From NCBI GenBank assembly GCA_012270005.1, contig JAAXJD010000219.1, forward strand, positions 1-47,415: a stretch of 47,415 nt of DNA. Direction: 5' to 3'. Positions 35,201 to 44,397 of this stretch are shown here, one piece after another. Under the pieces are notes generated by a model. It was given only the letters and a program-made list of their open reading frames with translations. It was not told where the DNA came from and made no database searches. Numbering within the stretch: position 1 is the stretch's first letter; every line of letters starts with the position of its first letter. Origin of the DNA: Flavobacterium sp. (GTDB lineage: Bacteria; Bacteroidota; Bacteroidia; Flavobacteriales; Flavobacteriaceae). The position numbers were made by a program, and so were the translations under genes.

Positions 35201-38200
35201 CACCATTTGCTGCGTCTCCTAAGGCAAGGTCATCCCAGTAAGGAGCGATTTTTACAGGGTTTGTTGCAGATGTAAGGTCGTTAGTGTACTGCGCTGCAGC
35301 TGTGGCGCTGCCTAGGGTAATAAAACCATCTGGAGAAGCAGAGAATTGTGTATAGTCTACTCCATTATAGTTAAATGTAAACCCTATGTTAGAAGCTGTG
35401 TACGGGTCGTCGTCGTTATCTGCAACACCTATCGTTGTTGCGCTGCTCATGTCCTCAATCGTAGCTCCGGTAGAGGCTGCAAAACCATACGTACTTACGT
35501 TACCTGTTGTAAAGGCAACTGCACCTACTGCTGATAATGTTACAGTTTGTCCTGAACAAACAGCTGCTGCAGAAGTTGAGGCTGTTACACCTGGAGTAGC
35601 GTTTACAGTTACAGTAACGGTAGCGGTGTTTACACAGCCGTTAGCGTCTGTACCTGTTACAGTATAGGTTGTTGTAGCAGATGGCGTGGCAATTACGCTT
35701 GCACCTGTTGTAGCACTTAGGCCTGCGGCAGGAGACCATACATAAGTAGAACCTCCGGTTGCAGTAAGTGTTACGCCTGTGCCAGGGGTACAGTAGCTGC
35801 TGCTGCTTGCGGTAGCTGTTATAGTAGCACTGTACACAGAAAGCGTTGCAGTGTTTGTAGTAACATCGCCACAAGGACTTGTGCCACCTATTACAGCGCG
35901 GTAGTAGTACGTAGCTATTGGTGTACTTGCACCAATGTTTACTGTTAGCGTATTTGAAGCACCACCGCTATAGCTTACACCTGCAGGAGGCGAAGCTGTA
36001 AGTGCTGCCCAAGATGTACCGTTAGCAGAGTACTGCCACTGAATACCTGTTGCTGTGCCTGTATAGGCCGCAGTAAAGGTTTTAGTTGATGTACTACCGA
36101 AACAAGCCGTTTGATTAGACGGTTGGCTTGTTACATTCAATGCTTCATTTACAGTAAGGTTTACTTCGCTTGATGTAGCTGTAGTACTGTTGCTGTCTGT
36201 AATGATTACGCGGTACTTATATCCGTTAAAAGTAGTTGTTATTCCGCTTAGGTTAAGTGTAGACGATGTTTCACCGCTAAGGTTACTCCATGCACTACCC
36301 GTGTTAACCTGCCACTGGTAGGTAAGACCTGTACCTGTAGCAGAAACGCTGTAAGAAGCGGTGGTTGTTGTAGAACATAGCGTTACATCTACAGGCTGAC
36401 TTGTAATACCAATAGTACTTATGTACAGATATGCAGGTGTAGATATGGCTTGTACGCATGGAGCGCTGCCAGATACGATTACCCTGTATTGGTTATTATT
36501 CATGGTATTTACTAAGTTGCTTATGGTAAGCGCACTTGTAGTAGCGCCACTGTATGTAGCGTCGTTAGTAATGTTGTTCCATCCGCTGCCCGTGTTTATT
36601 TGCCACTGATAGCCTGTAATATCGCCAGAGGCAGTTACTGTATAAGTAGCAGTAGCGCCTTCGGTAAGGGTTTGGTTACCACTTGACGAACCAATTGATG
36701 GAGGAGTTATTACTGTTAAGGCCTGGTTGCGTGTTGTAGCACATCCGTTAGTTGTTACAGTATATGATATAGTAACAATACCTGGTGCAACACCCGTTAC
36801 CACACCTGTAGAAACATTAACCGTTGCTACAGCATCGTTAGATGTAGTCCAAACACCACCTGTTGTAGTGTTGCTCAGTGTAAGCGGTGTGCCTAAACAT
36901 ACAAATCCTCCCTCACCTCCGGTAATAGCCGGTACGGTAGGGTTTGTAGTTACTGTAAAGTTAGTACTGCTGGTTGCAGTGTTGCTAGGGGTTACTACTG
37001 TTATAGATCCTGCGGTTAAGCCTGCCGGAGTTACAGCGTTAATTGTAGTGTTGTTTGCTACGGTGTAAGATGCAGCGTCAACGCCGTTAAATTTAACCGA
37101 AGTAGCACCATTAAGGTTTACACCTGTAATAGTAACATTTGTTCCACCTACAGAACATACTGAACTTGGTGTAAATGATGTTATGCTGCTTGGTGTTTTA
37201 ACAAGGCTGAAGTCGTCAAAACCAAGGTAGTAAGGAACAGAGTCTGATGTAGTTCTGATTCCAAAGTAATATACACCTGTAGTAGTTGGTACAAATGTCC
37301 TTGTTACCAGTGTATAAGATGTGCCTGTAGTTGTTCCTGCAGCTACAAAAGCTGCTCCAAGCTGAGTTGCTCCGGTAGATACCTGCGCGGTGTTAGAGTA
37401 TACTTCACCTGCCCATCCTGAGTAGGCGTCTCCAGCCCAGTAGTAGCTAAAGGTATAGCTTTCTCCTGCGTTTAACTGGAAACCAGGAGTCCATAAGTAA
37501 GCTTCGCTTCCGCTTAACCAGTGAAGGGTTAAATAGTTAGGTGTACTTCTTGGGTCGTTATACGTATTGCCTGATGCGTTAGCAGAGGTATATGTATAAG
37601 TGCTATTTGTAGAAGAATTAGACCAACAAGTTGGCAGTATACCATTTCCAAGGGTGGTCATGCCGTCAAAGTTTTCAGTCCAAGGCAGAGACGTTACAGG
37701 GTTACAAAGTGTAGTAAATGTTACTCCATTAGTCCACTCGCTGTTGTCTGATCCGCCACAGTTTGTACGCATATATATGGTATACGTAGTTGCTGCCTGT
37801 AGCCCTGATGCTGTTGCTGTAAGTGCAGGTGCAGTTACAGAACCGCTGGCAGCAATGCCTGTACTGCCGCTTCCGGCAGCTCCTGCCGAACGGATTTCAT
37901 ACTCGTACGTTGCAGGAGTACCTTGCGTAGGGGCAGTCCAGTTGAATGTAGCGCTAGTAGTGGTAGTAGCACTTACTGTTACGCCTGTAGGCTTATAACA
38001 GGTAGGTACCAGTTCCCATTTAAAGTCGTCTATATAAATGTTTGAGTACTGGGTGTTGTTTATCATCCTTAACGCGATTCTGTTACCAGAACCGGTGTAA
38101 GTAGTAAATGGCACAGTATACTCTGTCATTGTAGTAGTAAGGGTTATGGTTTGCAATACAGTAAATGTAGCGCTATTGCCATATCCTGTAATTACGCCTA

Positions 38201-41200
38201 CTTCCAGGTTTAAATCTGTAGCGTTATTTCTTGCATTAAATCGTACCTGGTGAAGTCCATCAGTAAGGTTGCTTATTAATGGCGTTACAAGCATTATATC
38301 ATCACTCGTATTAGAGTTGCTGTTATATAGATTTACTGTATTAGGGCTTGTAATTGCAGCGGTTGTAGATGTGCCTACCGTAGCAGACGCACTTACAGTA
38401 GCACCCCTAATTATTTTGGTCCAGCATGAAGGGAGTGCAGGAGTTGTAGCGCTATCAAAGTTTTCGTTTATGCTTGCTACAGGATCGCACAGTGTAGTAA
38501 AGCTGCTTCCGGCTGTCCATGTAGACTTATCTGAAGTGCTACACACTGCACGTACCCACCAGAAATATGTGGTGTTTGCAGATAAAGATGTAATAGTAGC
38601 AGTTACTGTTCCTGCGCTTACGCTACCGGTTGCAGTAGTTGCAGCGGTAGGTGCAGTGTTTGTGGTGCTTACGTAGTACTCATATCCACTTGCAGGTGTG
38701 CTTACAGATGCTGTCCAGCTTACCGAAACACTATTGTTTGTTACCGCTCCGGTGATTGGTGCTGTAGCAGCTTCACATGTAGGAGTAGGTTCAATAATGA
38801 AGTTGTCTAATGCTAAATCGTAGTCTGCGCCCGATCCAGTAGTCCAGTTACCTGTAATGCGAAGCTTTACAATTTCCCCGTCATAAGCACTTAAATCATA
38901 AGTGTTTGTATGCCATGCGGCAGTACCGTCGTTACTTACTGTTGCAAGGGTGGTATAGGTGTTTCCGTAGTTAGTAGAAATCTCAACTACAAAGTTACCA
39001 GACCCCGCCGCAGGCGCGTCATAAGGACTTGAGTAATTTGAAGTTTTCCAGTCAAACTTTAAACGGTCATTGCTGCCCAGTGGTCCTACGTTTATTATGG
39101 TAAAGTTACCAGTAGTGGCACCACTATATAAGTTTTTATATATGTTATTACCCGGGTTACCTGTAACACCACGTGCAGAACCTAGTGTAAATCCTGTGTT
39201 AGTCCATCCTGTAGGTAACGTTGTGGTAGTAAAACCTTCTGTCCATGTTACCGGCGCAACAGCTTGCGTGGTAAATGCACCCGATGAAGACCATGCAGAT
39301 ATATCGGCTCCGCTACATACAGATCTTAACCAGAAGTAGTAAGTAGTGTTTTGGTTAAGCGATGTAAATACAGTATTTGTAGTACCAGCGGCAACAGTAC
39401 CTGTAGCGCCTGTGGCAGCAGTAGGTGCAGTATTTGTGGTGCTTATATAGTATTCATATCCGTTAGCCGGCGCAGGCGATGGCGCAGTCCAGCTTACTGC
39501 AGCTGTACTTTCAGACACTACGCCTACTGTAACATTTGTAGGAGCAGAACATGCGGGAGTAGGCTCTATAATAAAATTGTCAAAAGCCAAGTCGTAGTCA
39601 GCACCTGATCCAGTAGTCCAGTTTCCTGTAAACCTAAGTTTTACATTTTGTCCTGCATAAGCTGAAAGCGATAATACGTTGTTGCGCCATGCGGATGTAC
39701 CATCGTTATTGAAAGTAGCCAGTGTTGTGTAGCTGCTTCCGTAGTTGGTAGAAATTTCTACCACAATGTTTCCAGAACCTGCTGCCGGAGCACCATACGG
39801 ACTCGAAAAGTTTGACGTTTTCCAGTCAAACTTCAGGCGGTCGTTACTGCCCAGAGGACCAATGTTTACTGTTGTGAAACTCGCAGTAGTTGTGCTGGAA
39901 TACAGGTTTTTGTAGATGTTATTACCGGGGTTGCCAGTAACACCACGCGTAGAGCCAATAGTCCACGTGCTTGTATTAGTCCATCCTGTAGGCAGTGTAG
40001 TGGTAGTAAAACCTTCTGTCCATGTAACCGGTGTAACTAATTGAGTTGTAAAGTTACCTGTTGCGGTGGTACCACAACTTCCGTTAGAGCTTGTTAAACG
40101 GTAGTAGTAGATAGTGTTAGCTGTAAGACCACTTATAACGTAAGCACTTGTAACGTTATTGTACGTGTTTAGGAGTGTTGCGTAACCAGAATCGCTATAC
40201 AATTGTAGTGTATAGGTAATGCTAGCGGCACCGCCACCCGTGGCAGATGCAGTCCAGCTTACAGAAGCACTGTTATTAGTAGTGCTTGCAGCAAGCGCAG
40301 TTGGAGCAGCAGCACACGTAACCGCATTTGCTGTTACAGATGTAGCCGAATATTTAGGACCTGCTAAACATGTTCCTGAATTATAGCTGTAAACAAACAC
40401 ATAGTAATTAGTGTTTGATGTTAGCGAACTTATAGTATAAGAGGTAGCAGTACCAGCATATCCTACAGTACCTCCACCAAGTGCAGTACCCGCAGAGTAA
40501 GCAGTTCCGTCTACCGGTCCTGCGCTTAGCGTAGCCGAAGTACTATAAACAACAAGATACCCCGTAGGGGCAGTGGCAGGTGCAGTGATTGTTCCTGCTA
40601 TGCTGGTTGCTGTAGAGCTGGCCGTAGTTATAGCTGTTGCCGTAGCGGCACCAGGCGTAGTACATGGTACAGCCGGTGTTCCATCAAATTCGTCGGCACC
40701 TATATCCGGAGCGGTGGCGCCGCCGTTTACAGAACCCGAAGGGCCCGGCCTTGCTTCGTTGTCATAGTCTACAGACACGCCGGTGGTAGCCACAGAGGCA
40801 CCTCCTGATTCCAAGACTGTACTGGTACCTGCCGGTATGTGAAGGTTTGTAGCCGATGTAAAAGTAATAGCGGTGCTGTATGAGTTTCCATCTTTAGATG
40901 TAGCAGACTGCCATGCTGCAAGATTATTTCTGTTTGCAGCATTGTAATAACCTACAACTCCATTCGGGACGTAGTAGTTATTATTGTTTACAGTACCTGC
41001 AGAAATATTAGCAGTGGCAGCAGTATAAAATCCATAAGCAGCCGAACTGGTATGGTTATTTATAAGGATGTTGTTAAGGAAATTACTAAATGTAACACCA
41101 GAAACCGATGCGTTAACACAGAAAGAAGAGTATGTACTACCCCCTGTTTGCGCAGGCATAGAAATGGTGTTATTTACAAACTTAACATTGGTTGCTCCTG

Positions 41201-42404
41201 CAGTAAAAAATACACCTGTAGGTATAAAAGCACTGGTAGATGAGTTTTGGTACGTAGCCATACTACAATCACGAATGATGTTGTTGGTTATTGTACTCAG
41301 AGTGTTATTTGTAGATCCTGTTATATAAAGGCCGTGTGCACCATAACCACCGCTTGATGGTTGAGATATGTCATGTATATTGTTTCGGTCTATAACTATG
41401 CCATAGTTAGAAGTTGCTACTTCAATACCTGCAATGGTAGCGCCGTATCCTGTAGAAGTAACACCTACACGTACATCATTGCCTCTAACTATAGCGCCAC
41501 TTGTACTGGTAGCAGTATAGCTAAGGTAGATACCCCTAGCACCTATAGTGGTAGCATCGGCGAAAGTTCCGCTTACCGGGGTACCTATTACGTTGCCTGT
41601 AATTTGTGTTCCCGTGTTAGGGTAAGTTGCACTGGTTCCCTGAGCGTATATACCATGATAACATCTGGTTATGTTATTGTCAGATATAACGGTGTTAGTG
41701 CTTGAATAAGCTCCTGTAGAAGTAGTAATAGCAGCAGCTGCGTTACTAAATACAATACCGAAGTTTGCAACTGTAGATGTTGCCGAAGCTCTTGAACCAA
41801 TAATGATACAGTTTTTAACAGTATTGTTATTAGCACCATCTGCTCCGGTAGTAGAGTTTGACGAAAGCCTTATACAAGCGTTGTTAGACGATGTGCTTGT
41901 TGCCGCCTGAATAGTAAGGTCTTTAGAAGTCGTGCCGTTAGAACTACCGTCGATAGTTACATTGTCAGCGCCCTGAAGCTCAATAATACCCCTGCCCGCA
42001 GTTTGCGAAGCATTACCGTTAATTATAATGCCCGATGTACTTGGCTTAACAGTAACTGCGGTATAAGACGAGCTCGCTGTTCCACTGGCTAACAGTGGTG
42101 TGGGCGTAGCCGGCTCAGTGGTGTTTGCTGGTCCATTATTAGTAAGGGTACGCGTGTGTGTAGCAGCGGTAATTGCAGCAAAAGCAGCGGTACCTGTGGC
42201 ATAACTACCGGTAGTCGTTCCTCCTGTAGCGCTAACGCTAACCTGCGCTAAGGCAGGCACCAGGCAGGAGAGTAAAAATGCTACTGTGAGCACAAACCGT
42301 TTCATGAGATTATTATGCCATCCGGGGCCGGATCGCATACTAAACTCACGTTCTGGTGATGCAGACCGTTGATAGTCTGCTTGCCGTGTGTAATTTTCCA
42401 TCAT
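29202..42404 (-). CDS. Giant T9SS-exported multidomain adhesin-like protein
   Basis: About 4400 residues, the largest gene here. A 33-residue extension (MMENYTRQADYQRSASPERE...) precedes the signal peptide MKRFVLTVAFLLSCLVPALAQ. Order, approximate: parallel beta-helix 60-570; fibronectin-III-like domains 575-780; four jelly-roll-like units (TEGFTTTTLPTGW...DNFIIEP and relatives) alternating with fibronectin III, 788-1735; TIG 1738-1815; a block of BIG2, Ig-like, SPAxGLS and nidogen-like (GFTFNYxGxxYTQF) domains present twice, 1818-3308; further Ig and jelly-roll units to 3830; WTGAVSSDWANPANW; the shared C-terminal module; type-A sorting domain in the last about 85 (VYDIRGRRIY, VSKRIIY). Rich in Thr, Ser, Ala, Gly and Asn. 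Start chosen from promoter 42424-42456. Role inferred: cell-surface attachment; resembles SprB-class proteins in scale only. Confidence 0.92.
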   Translation of the reverse strand: MMENYTRQADYQRSASPEREFSMRSGPGWHNNLMKRFVLTVAFLLSCLVPALAQVSVSATGGTTTGSYATGTAAFAAITAATHTRTLTNNGPANTTEPATPTPLLASGTASSSYTAVTVKPSTSGIIINGNASQTAGRGIIELQGADNVTIDGSSNGTTSKDLTIQAATSTSSNNACIRLSSNSTTGADGANNNTVKNCIIIGSRASATSTVANFGIVFSNAAAAITTSTGAYSSTNTVISDNNITRCYHGIYAQGTSATYPNTGTQITGNVIGTPVSGTFADATTIGARGIYLSYTATSTSGAIVRGNDVRVGVTSTGYGATIAGIEVATSNYGIVIDRNNIHDISQPSSGGYGAHGLYITGSTNNTLSTITNNIIRDCSMATYQNSSTSAFIPTGVFFTAGATNVKFVNNTISMPAQTGGSTYSSFCVNASVSGVTFSNFLNNILINNHTSSAAYGFYTAATANISAGTVNNNNYYVPNGVVGYYNAANRNNLAAWQSATSKDGNSYSTAITFTSATNLHIPAGTSTVLESGGASVATTGVSVDYDNEARPGPSGSVNGGATAPDIGADEFDGTPAVPCTTPGAATATAITTASSTATSIAGTITAPATAPTGYLVVYSTSATLSAGPVDGTAYSAGTALGGGTVGYAGTATSYTISSLTSNTNYYVFVYSYNSGTCLAGPKYSATSVTANAVTCAAAPTALAASTTNNSASVSWTASATGGGAASITYTLQLYSDSGYATLLNTYNNVTSAYVISGLTANTIYYYRLTSSNGSCGTTATGNFTTQLVTPVTWTEGFTTTTLPTGWTNTSTWTIGSTRGVTGNPGNNIYKNLYSSTTTASFTTVNIGPLGSNDRLKFDWKTSNFSSPYGAPAAGSGNIVVEISTNYGSSYTTLATFNNDGTSAWRNNVLSLSAYAGQNVKLRFTGNWTTGSGADYDLAFDNFIIEPTPACSAPTNVTVGVVSESTAAVSWTAPSPAPANGYEYYISTTNTAPTAATGATGTVAAGTTNTVFTSLNQNTTYYFWLRSVCSGADISAWSSSGAFTTQAVAPVTWTEGFTTTTLPTGWTNTGFTLGSARGVTGNPGNNIYKNLYSGATTGNFTIINVGPLGSNDRLKFDWKTSNYSSPYDAPAAGSGNFVVEISTNYGNTYTTLATVSNDGTAAWHTNTYDLSAYDGEIVKLRITGNWTTGSGADYDLALDNFIIEPTPTCEAATAPITGAVTNNSVSVSWTASVSTPASGYEYYVSTTNTAPTAATTATGSVSAGTVTATITSLSANTTYFWWVRAVCSTSDKSTWTAGSSFTTLCDPVASINENFDSATTPALPSCWTKIIRGATVSASATVGTSTTAAITSPNTVNLYNSNSNTSDDIMLVTPLISNLTDGLHQVRFNARNNATDLNLEVGVITGYGNSATFTVLQTITLTTTMTEYTVPFTTYTGSGNRIALRMINNTQYSNIYIDDFKWELVPTCYKPTGVTVSATTTTSATFNWTAPTQGTPATYEYEIRSAGAAGSGSTGIAASGSVTAPALTATASGLQAATTYTIYMRTNCGGSDNSEWTNGVTFTTLCNPVTSLPWTENFDGMTTLGNGILPTCWSNSSTNSTYTYTSANASGNTYNDPRSTPNYLTLHWLSGSEAYLWTPGFQLNAGESYTFSYYWAGDAYSGWAGEVYSNTAQVSTGATQLGAAFVAAGTTTGTSYTLVTRTFVPTTTGVYYFGIRTTSDSVPYYLGFDDFSLVKTPSSITSFTPSSVCSVGGTNVTITGVNLNGATSVKFNGVDAASYTVANNTTINAVTPAGLTAGSITVVTPSNTATSSTNFTVTTNPTVPAITGGEGGFVCLGTPLTLSNTTTGGVWTTSNDAVATVNVSTGVVTGVAPGIVTISYTVTTNGCATTRNQALTVITPPSIGSSSGNQTLTEGATATYTVTASGDITGYQWQINTGSGWNNITNDATYSGATTSALTISNLVNTMNNNQYRVIVSGSAPCVQAISTPAYLYISTIGITSQPVDVTLCSTTTTASYSVSATGTGLTYQWQVNTGSAWSNLSGETSSTLNLSGITTTFNGYKYRVIITDSNSTTATSSEVNLTVNEALNVTSQPSNQTACFGSTSTKTFTAAYTGTATGIQWQYSANGTSWAALTASPPAGVSYSGGASNTLTVNIGASTPIATYYYRAVIGGTSPCGDVTTNTATLSVYSATITATASSSSYCTPGTGVTLTATGGSTYVWSPAAGLSATTGASVIATPSATTTYTVTGTDANGCVNTATVTVTVNATPGVTASTSAAAVCSGQTVTLSAVGAVAFTTGNVSTYGFAASTGATIEDMSSATTIGVADNDDDPYTASNIGFTFNYNGVDYTQFSASPDGFITLGSATAAAQYTNDLTSATNPVKIAPYWDDLALGDAANGGYIKYVVTGTAPNRICKIEWFVTIPRNITGTPSSKFQLWLYESTNAIDFRYGTMGSATSSASVGIRGTGTTNFQSVTISSNTAAVGTANNNNALQPAAGTKYTFTPVQPTLSYAWTSIPAGFTSTEQNPTATVTANTTYVVTATASNGCTATASVAVTNNTPVVADITGNTTGSMCTSATLDLDSATTGGVWSTSNDTVATVDASTGVVTGITQGTVTITYTVTANGCSNSKTTSINVYVAPAITSASGNQTVTPGSSATYSVNATGSNLAYQWQVNTGSGWTNIADDTTYSGTATATLTVSNPTVGMNGYQYRATVSGSAPCSAVNSNPASLIISDIGITAQPENVTICSTSTTASFSVTATGTGLTYQWQVNTGSGWTDLTGETAPTLSLTGITTAYNGYQYHVIITDATATTATSSTATLTVNSPAVITTQATSQGVCFGASGSKTFTIVRSGAEAIQWQYSANGTSGWANVASATPAGVTYTGITSNALIVNTSATTAAGVYYFRAVIDSASPCDDTVSSVVTLTVSQPSVTATASASTYCNPGGTGVTLSASGAVSYTWSPATGLSATTGASVIATPSANTTYTVTGTNEFGCTATATVTVTVSNNPSAIAVAAASEVCSGGTVQLDVNSAVAFTTPAISTYQFTSTTGTYTPVSSSATSVAVLADSAFSAALPIGFTFNYGGNNYTQFKMTSDGFITLNTAQTSTISGNNLSTANANARPIIAPLWDDHAGSATAGSYAGYELTGTAPNRVLTVEWRNWLWNYSATTPVISFQVKLYEGTNNIEFTYRTESGSISSGSASIGLGAPTGNGSGSYLALSSISTPAVSSTTNTTSLSTKPATGTVYRFSPGNAPALTYAWTSVPAGFTSSVKNPVATVNANTTYYVTVTAPSGCATTSNVTVNTTSGVNITTQPVASTTLCQGNSFTLTVVATGPGLTYQWRKGGNNITGATSSSYTVTNAAVADSANYDVVITPTCGSAVTSNVATVLVNPTPTVTAPSTITVCAGATVSAITLSGSPSGVTYDITGGAAVGLANQTNVTSIPSFTAASTSTSAVVTITPKANGCTGTPVSFSITVSSLPSTVSIATTGTPLCNGTVATLTASGGSYTNTLYSETFDALPSSYVTGGTTPSATLNTTYYAQGTGSLLFTHSTTSATATYALNSNVNLTGYASAQLTFNHIAALEGPSTTYDIAYVQYSTDGGTTWSYFPASSYAGAGTLVASSTGVSFSTRSYADWISQFTGASSTPGTGPATSLWKQETINIPVAALTNQFRLRFTYSADSSAFYYGWLIDNVKITGTGTSAYTWSPTTNLFTDPAATTAYTGDARATVYAKPTANTTYTATATTTSGCTSTANVTVTVNASSAPSAADQQFCAGATVANLVATGSNIQWYSAATGGSPLAGTTALTPATYYASQTVNGCESARTAVVVTLLSSWTGAVSSDWANPANWCGNTIPTTAVDVIIPAVTTLPVITTGNTALAHNLTLSANATLTVQTGATLSVDNILAVNPSATLTVQNNGALIQGAGTVVNPNSGNIVFTKNGSLLYRNDYTMWSSPVTGQNLEAFSPATVSTRFYTYNPATDQYARVTAADNSFAPAKGYLIRMPDNYPLLSGYYTGATPVNFVGTFTGAPNNGTVNYTLSTAGNGFNSVGNPYPSPINLAAFFAANSSSINASSGIYLWRKKNNGSNTSYATLTLAAYTANPATGGGSENSSFYVYDQSTGSNNWLIAPAQGFIVKTNATSGSPILTFTNAMRRPTPGTSQSFFRQQADTNSRMWINMTAANGMASQTAIAYMNQGTLGMDYGYDGEKFTDANTLAVYSIAESKALAVQARPQFNNTDIVPVGFFAPTAGTYTLSMDHVDGVFANGQTIYLRDNVEGVVRNLSNNSYTFATEAGTFDNRFEVLYTTEALGTNDPTINPDNVVVYKEGTTIQINTGSTIMNGITVYDIRGRRIYSASDINNTQTAITNLTAEQQVLIVEIDTVKGKVSKRIIY
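32480..36950 (-). repeat. Internal tandem duplication of about 2.2 kb in giant gene
   Basis: The order BIG2, Ig, Ig, Ig, SPAxGLS, nidogen-like appears twice, about 36950-34715 and 34710-32480. Matching marks: ITGGEGGFVCLG/ITGNTTGSMCTS, NTGSGWNNITNDATYSG/NTGSGWTNIADDTTYSG, IQWQYSANGTS in both, GFTFNYNGVDYTQF/GFTFNYGGNNYTQF. Period about 745 residues. Copies have diverged, so the event is old. Confidence 0.8.
38780..40040 (-). repeat. Tandem jelly-roll plus fibronectin III units in giant gene
   Basis: Two close copies of a unit encoding VTWTEGFTTTTLPTGWTN through YDLAxDNFIIEPTP and the next fibronectin III domain; period about 770-780 bases. They share long DNA runs, for example around 38810-38840 and 39580-39620, and are more alike than the other units, so this copy event is younger than the 2.2-kb duplication. 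Confidence 0.75.
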
Positions 42405-42423
42405 CTTTTTTCTGTTAGATTTA

Positions 42424-42456
42424 CAAAAATATCGAATTAACATAAAAATAACACAA
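42424..42456 (-). promoter_or_regulatory. Promoter of giant T9SS gene (TTG-N22-TATTTTTG)
   Basis: On the minus strand TTG (42454-42456), spacer 22, TATTTTTG (42424-42431). Start would be near 42419, about 15 bases before the ATG pair at 42399-42404; the upstream in-frame ATG at 42443 is excluded. The remaining 42457-42790 spacer is very AT-rich with no supported gene. Confidence 0.75.
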
Positions 42457-42795
42457 AAGCAATTATTTTTAGTTTTTTATAACACTTCGGGCTAACTGTT
42501 AATATTTTTATCAATGAAATCAATTTTATTTGTAATAAAATTGAGTAAAACACAATTTTTAACATAATTGTTTTGGGTTATTATTGTTAAATAGACGTTA
42601 TAACTACCATATTTTCGTTAGTAAAACAACGAAATAGTTATATTTTGTTTATTTATCGTTAATAAAACATTTATTTATCAAATACATCCATAACAGCTTT
42701 TGTAATATCTTAACTTTTATTTATGACGGTTCACATGTCTTTTGTGATATTTATGATTTTATTAAGAAACAGTGGCTCATTTACGTCCATAAAAA

Positions 42796-42819
42796 AACCA
42801 CCCTGCATGCAAGGTGGTT
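42796..42819 (-). terminator. Terminator after carboxylase operon
   Basis: Arms AACCACC (42796-42802) and GGTGGTT (42813-42819), with TGCATGC in the loop. Minus strand continues TTTTTTTATGG. Confidence 0.88.
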
Positions 42820-42847
42820 CTTAGGGTTCAGAAAACTAAAGTTTGGG

Positions 42848-44389
42848 TTAAAGCGGAATATTTCCGTGTTTTCTTTTAGGTGTGTCTACTTGTTTATGTT
42901 CCAGTATACTGAACGCTTTAAGTAGTTTTCGCCTTGTATCTTTCGGTTCTATAACTTCATCTATAAACCCGCGTTGTGCAGCCGTGTACGGGTTGGCAAA
43001 TTTATCGGCATACTCGGCCTCTTTTTCAAGCAGTTTTGCAGCAGGGTCTTCGGCTTCGCTAATCTCTTTCTTAAAAATAATTTCGCTGGCTCCCTTAGCA
43101 CCCATTACGGCAATCTCGGCACTTGGCCAGGCGTAGTTAAAATCGGCTCCTATATGCTTACTGTTCATAACGTCATATGCGCCGCCGTATGCCTTACGGG
43201 TAATTACAGTAACGCGTGGCACGGTGGCCTCACTAAGCGCATAAAGCAGCTTGGCACCGTGGGTAATAATACCGTTCCATTCCTGGTTAGTACCCGGCAG
43301 GAACCCGGGAACATCTACCAGTACTAAAAGCGGAATATTAAAGCAATCGCAAAAACGCACAAAGCGCGCCGACTTAATACTGCTGTTTACATCGAGCACT
43401 CCGGCAAGGTATGCCGGCTGGTTTGCTACGATGCCTATGCTGCGGCCGCCCAAGCGTGCAAAGCCTACTATTACATTTTCGGCGTACGCCTTATGTATCT
43501 CAAAAAACGAATCCTCATCTATAATACCCTGGATTACCTTATGCATGTCATACGGCTTATTGGCATTATCCGGAATAATGTCGCTTAATACATCACGAAT
43601 TTCATCGGCTGGTGTAAACGGCAGTACCGGAGCTTTTTCGGTATTGTTTTGCGGCAGGTAGCTTAGCAGGGTTTTTACATCTTCCAGGCACTGCACATCG
43701 TTAGCCGATGTTACGTGCGCCACACCGCTCTTGGTACTGTGGGTACTGGCACCGCCCAGCTCTTCGCTGGTTACAGTTTCGTTTGTTACGGTTTTTACCA
43801 CGTTTGGCCCGGTAACAAACATATAGCTGGTGTTTTCTACCATCATGGTAAAATCAGTCATGGCAGGCGAATATACCGCACCCCCCGCACACGGACCCAT
43901 AATGGCACTAATTTGCGGAATCACACCGCTGCTTTGTACATTCTTAAAAAATATGTCGGCATAACCGCCAAGTGAACGAACGCCTTCTTGTATACGGGCG
44001 CCACCGCTGTCGTTAAGTCCTATCATGGGTGTGCCTGTACGCAGTGCCATATCCATAACCTTGCATATTTTTTCGGCATGCGTTTCAGAGAGCGCACCGC
44101 CAAACACGGTAAAGTCTTGTGCAAATACATACACCGCCCTGCCGTTTATGGTGCCGTAACCGGTAACTACACCGTCGCCGTAATAGGTTTCTTTTTCCAG
44201 CCCGAAATCAGTGCTGCGGTGGGTAACCAGCATGCCAATTTCCTCAAACGAGCCTTCGTCGAGCAGATACTCCACGCGTTCGCGTGCGGTAAGTTTTTTC
44301 TTGGCGTGCTGGGTAGCTATACGCTTTTCGCCACCGCCCAGTTTTGCCTGGGCTATTTTATCGTTTAATAACTGTATCTTATTTTCCAT
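42848..44389 (-). CDS. Acyl-CoA carboxylase carboxyltransferase subunit, propionyl-CoA type
   Basis: Transfers CO2 from carboxybiotin to an acyl-CoA. The 513-residue protein joins the N- and C-terminal crotonase-fold halves: [13 protein letters not shown] and [14 protein letters not shown] in the first, [14 protein letters not shown] and [14 protein letters not shown] in the second. The Asp in GGAYD is the residue that in the actinobacterial PccB/AccB pair favours propionyl-CoA, whereas acetyl-CoA enzymes carry Ile there; this supports propionyl-CoA (or methylmalonyl-CoA exchange) as substrate by analogy. Last gene of a three-gene unit BCCP, biotin carboxylase, carboxyltransferase (8 bases after the preceding gene), then a terminator. 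Confidence 0.93.
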   Translation of the reverse strand: MENKIQLLNDKIAQAKLGGGEKRIATQHAKKKLTARERVEYLLDEGSFEEIGMLVTHRSTDFGLEKETYYGDGVVTGYGTINGRAVYVFAQDFTVFGGALSETHAEKICKVMDMALRTGTPMIGLNDSGGARIQEGVRSLGGYADIFFKNVQSSGVIPQISAIMGPCAGGAVYSPAMTDFTMMVENTSYMFVTGPNVVKTVTNETVTSEELGGASTHSTKSGVAHVTSANDVQCLEDVKTLLSYLPQNNTEKAPVLPFTPADEIRDVLSDIIPDNANKPYDMHKVIQGIIDEDSFFEIHKAYAENVIVGFARLGGRSIGIVANQPAYLAGVLDVNSSIKSARFVRFCDCFNIPLLVLVDVPGFLPGTNQEWNGIITHGAKLLYALSEATVPRVTVITRKAYGGAYDVMNSKHIGADFNYAWPSAEIAVMGAKGASEIIFKKEISEAEDPAAKLLEKEAEYADKFANPYTAAQRGFIDEVIEPKDTRRKLLKAFSILEHKQVDTPKRKHGNIPL

Positions 44390-44397
44390 ATTGGATA

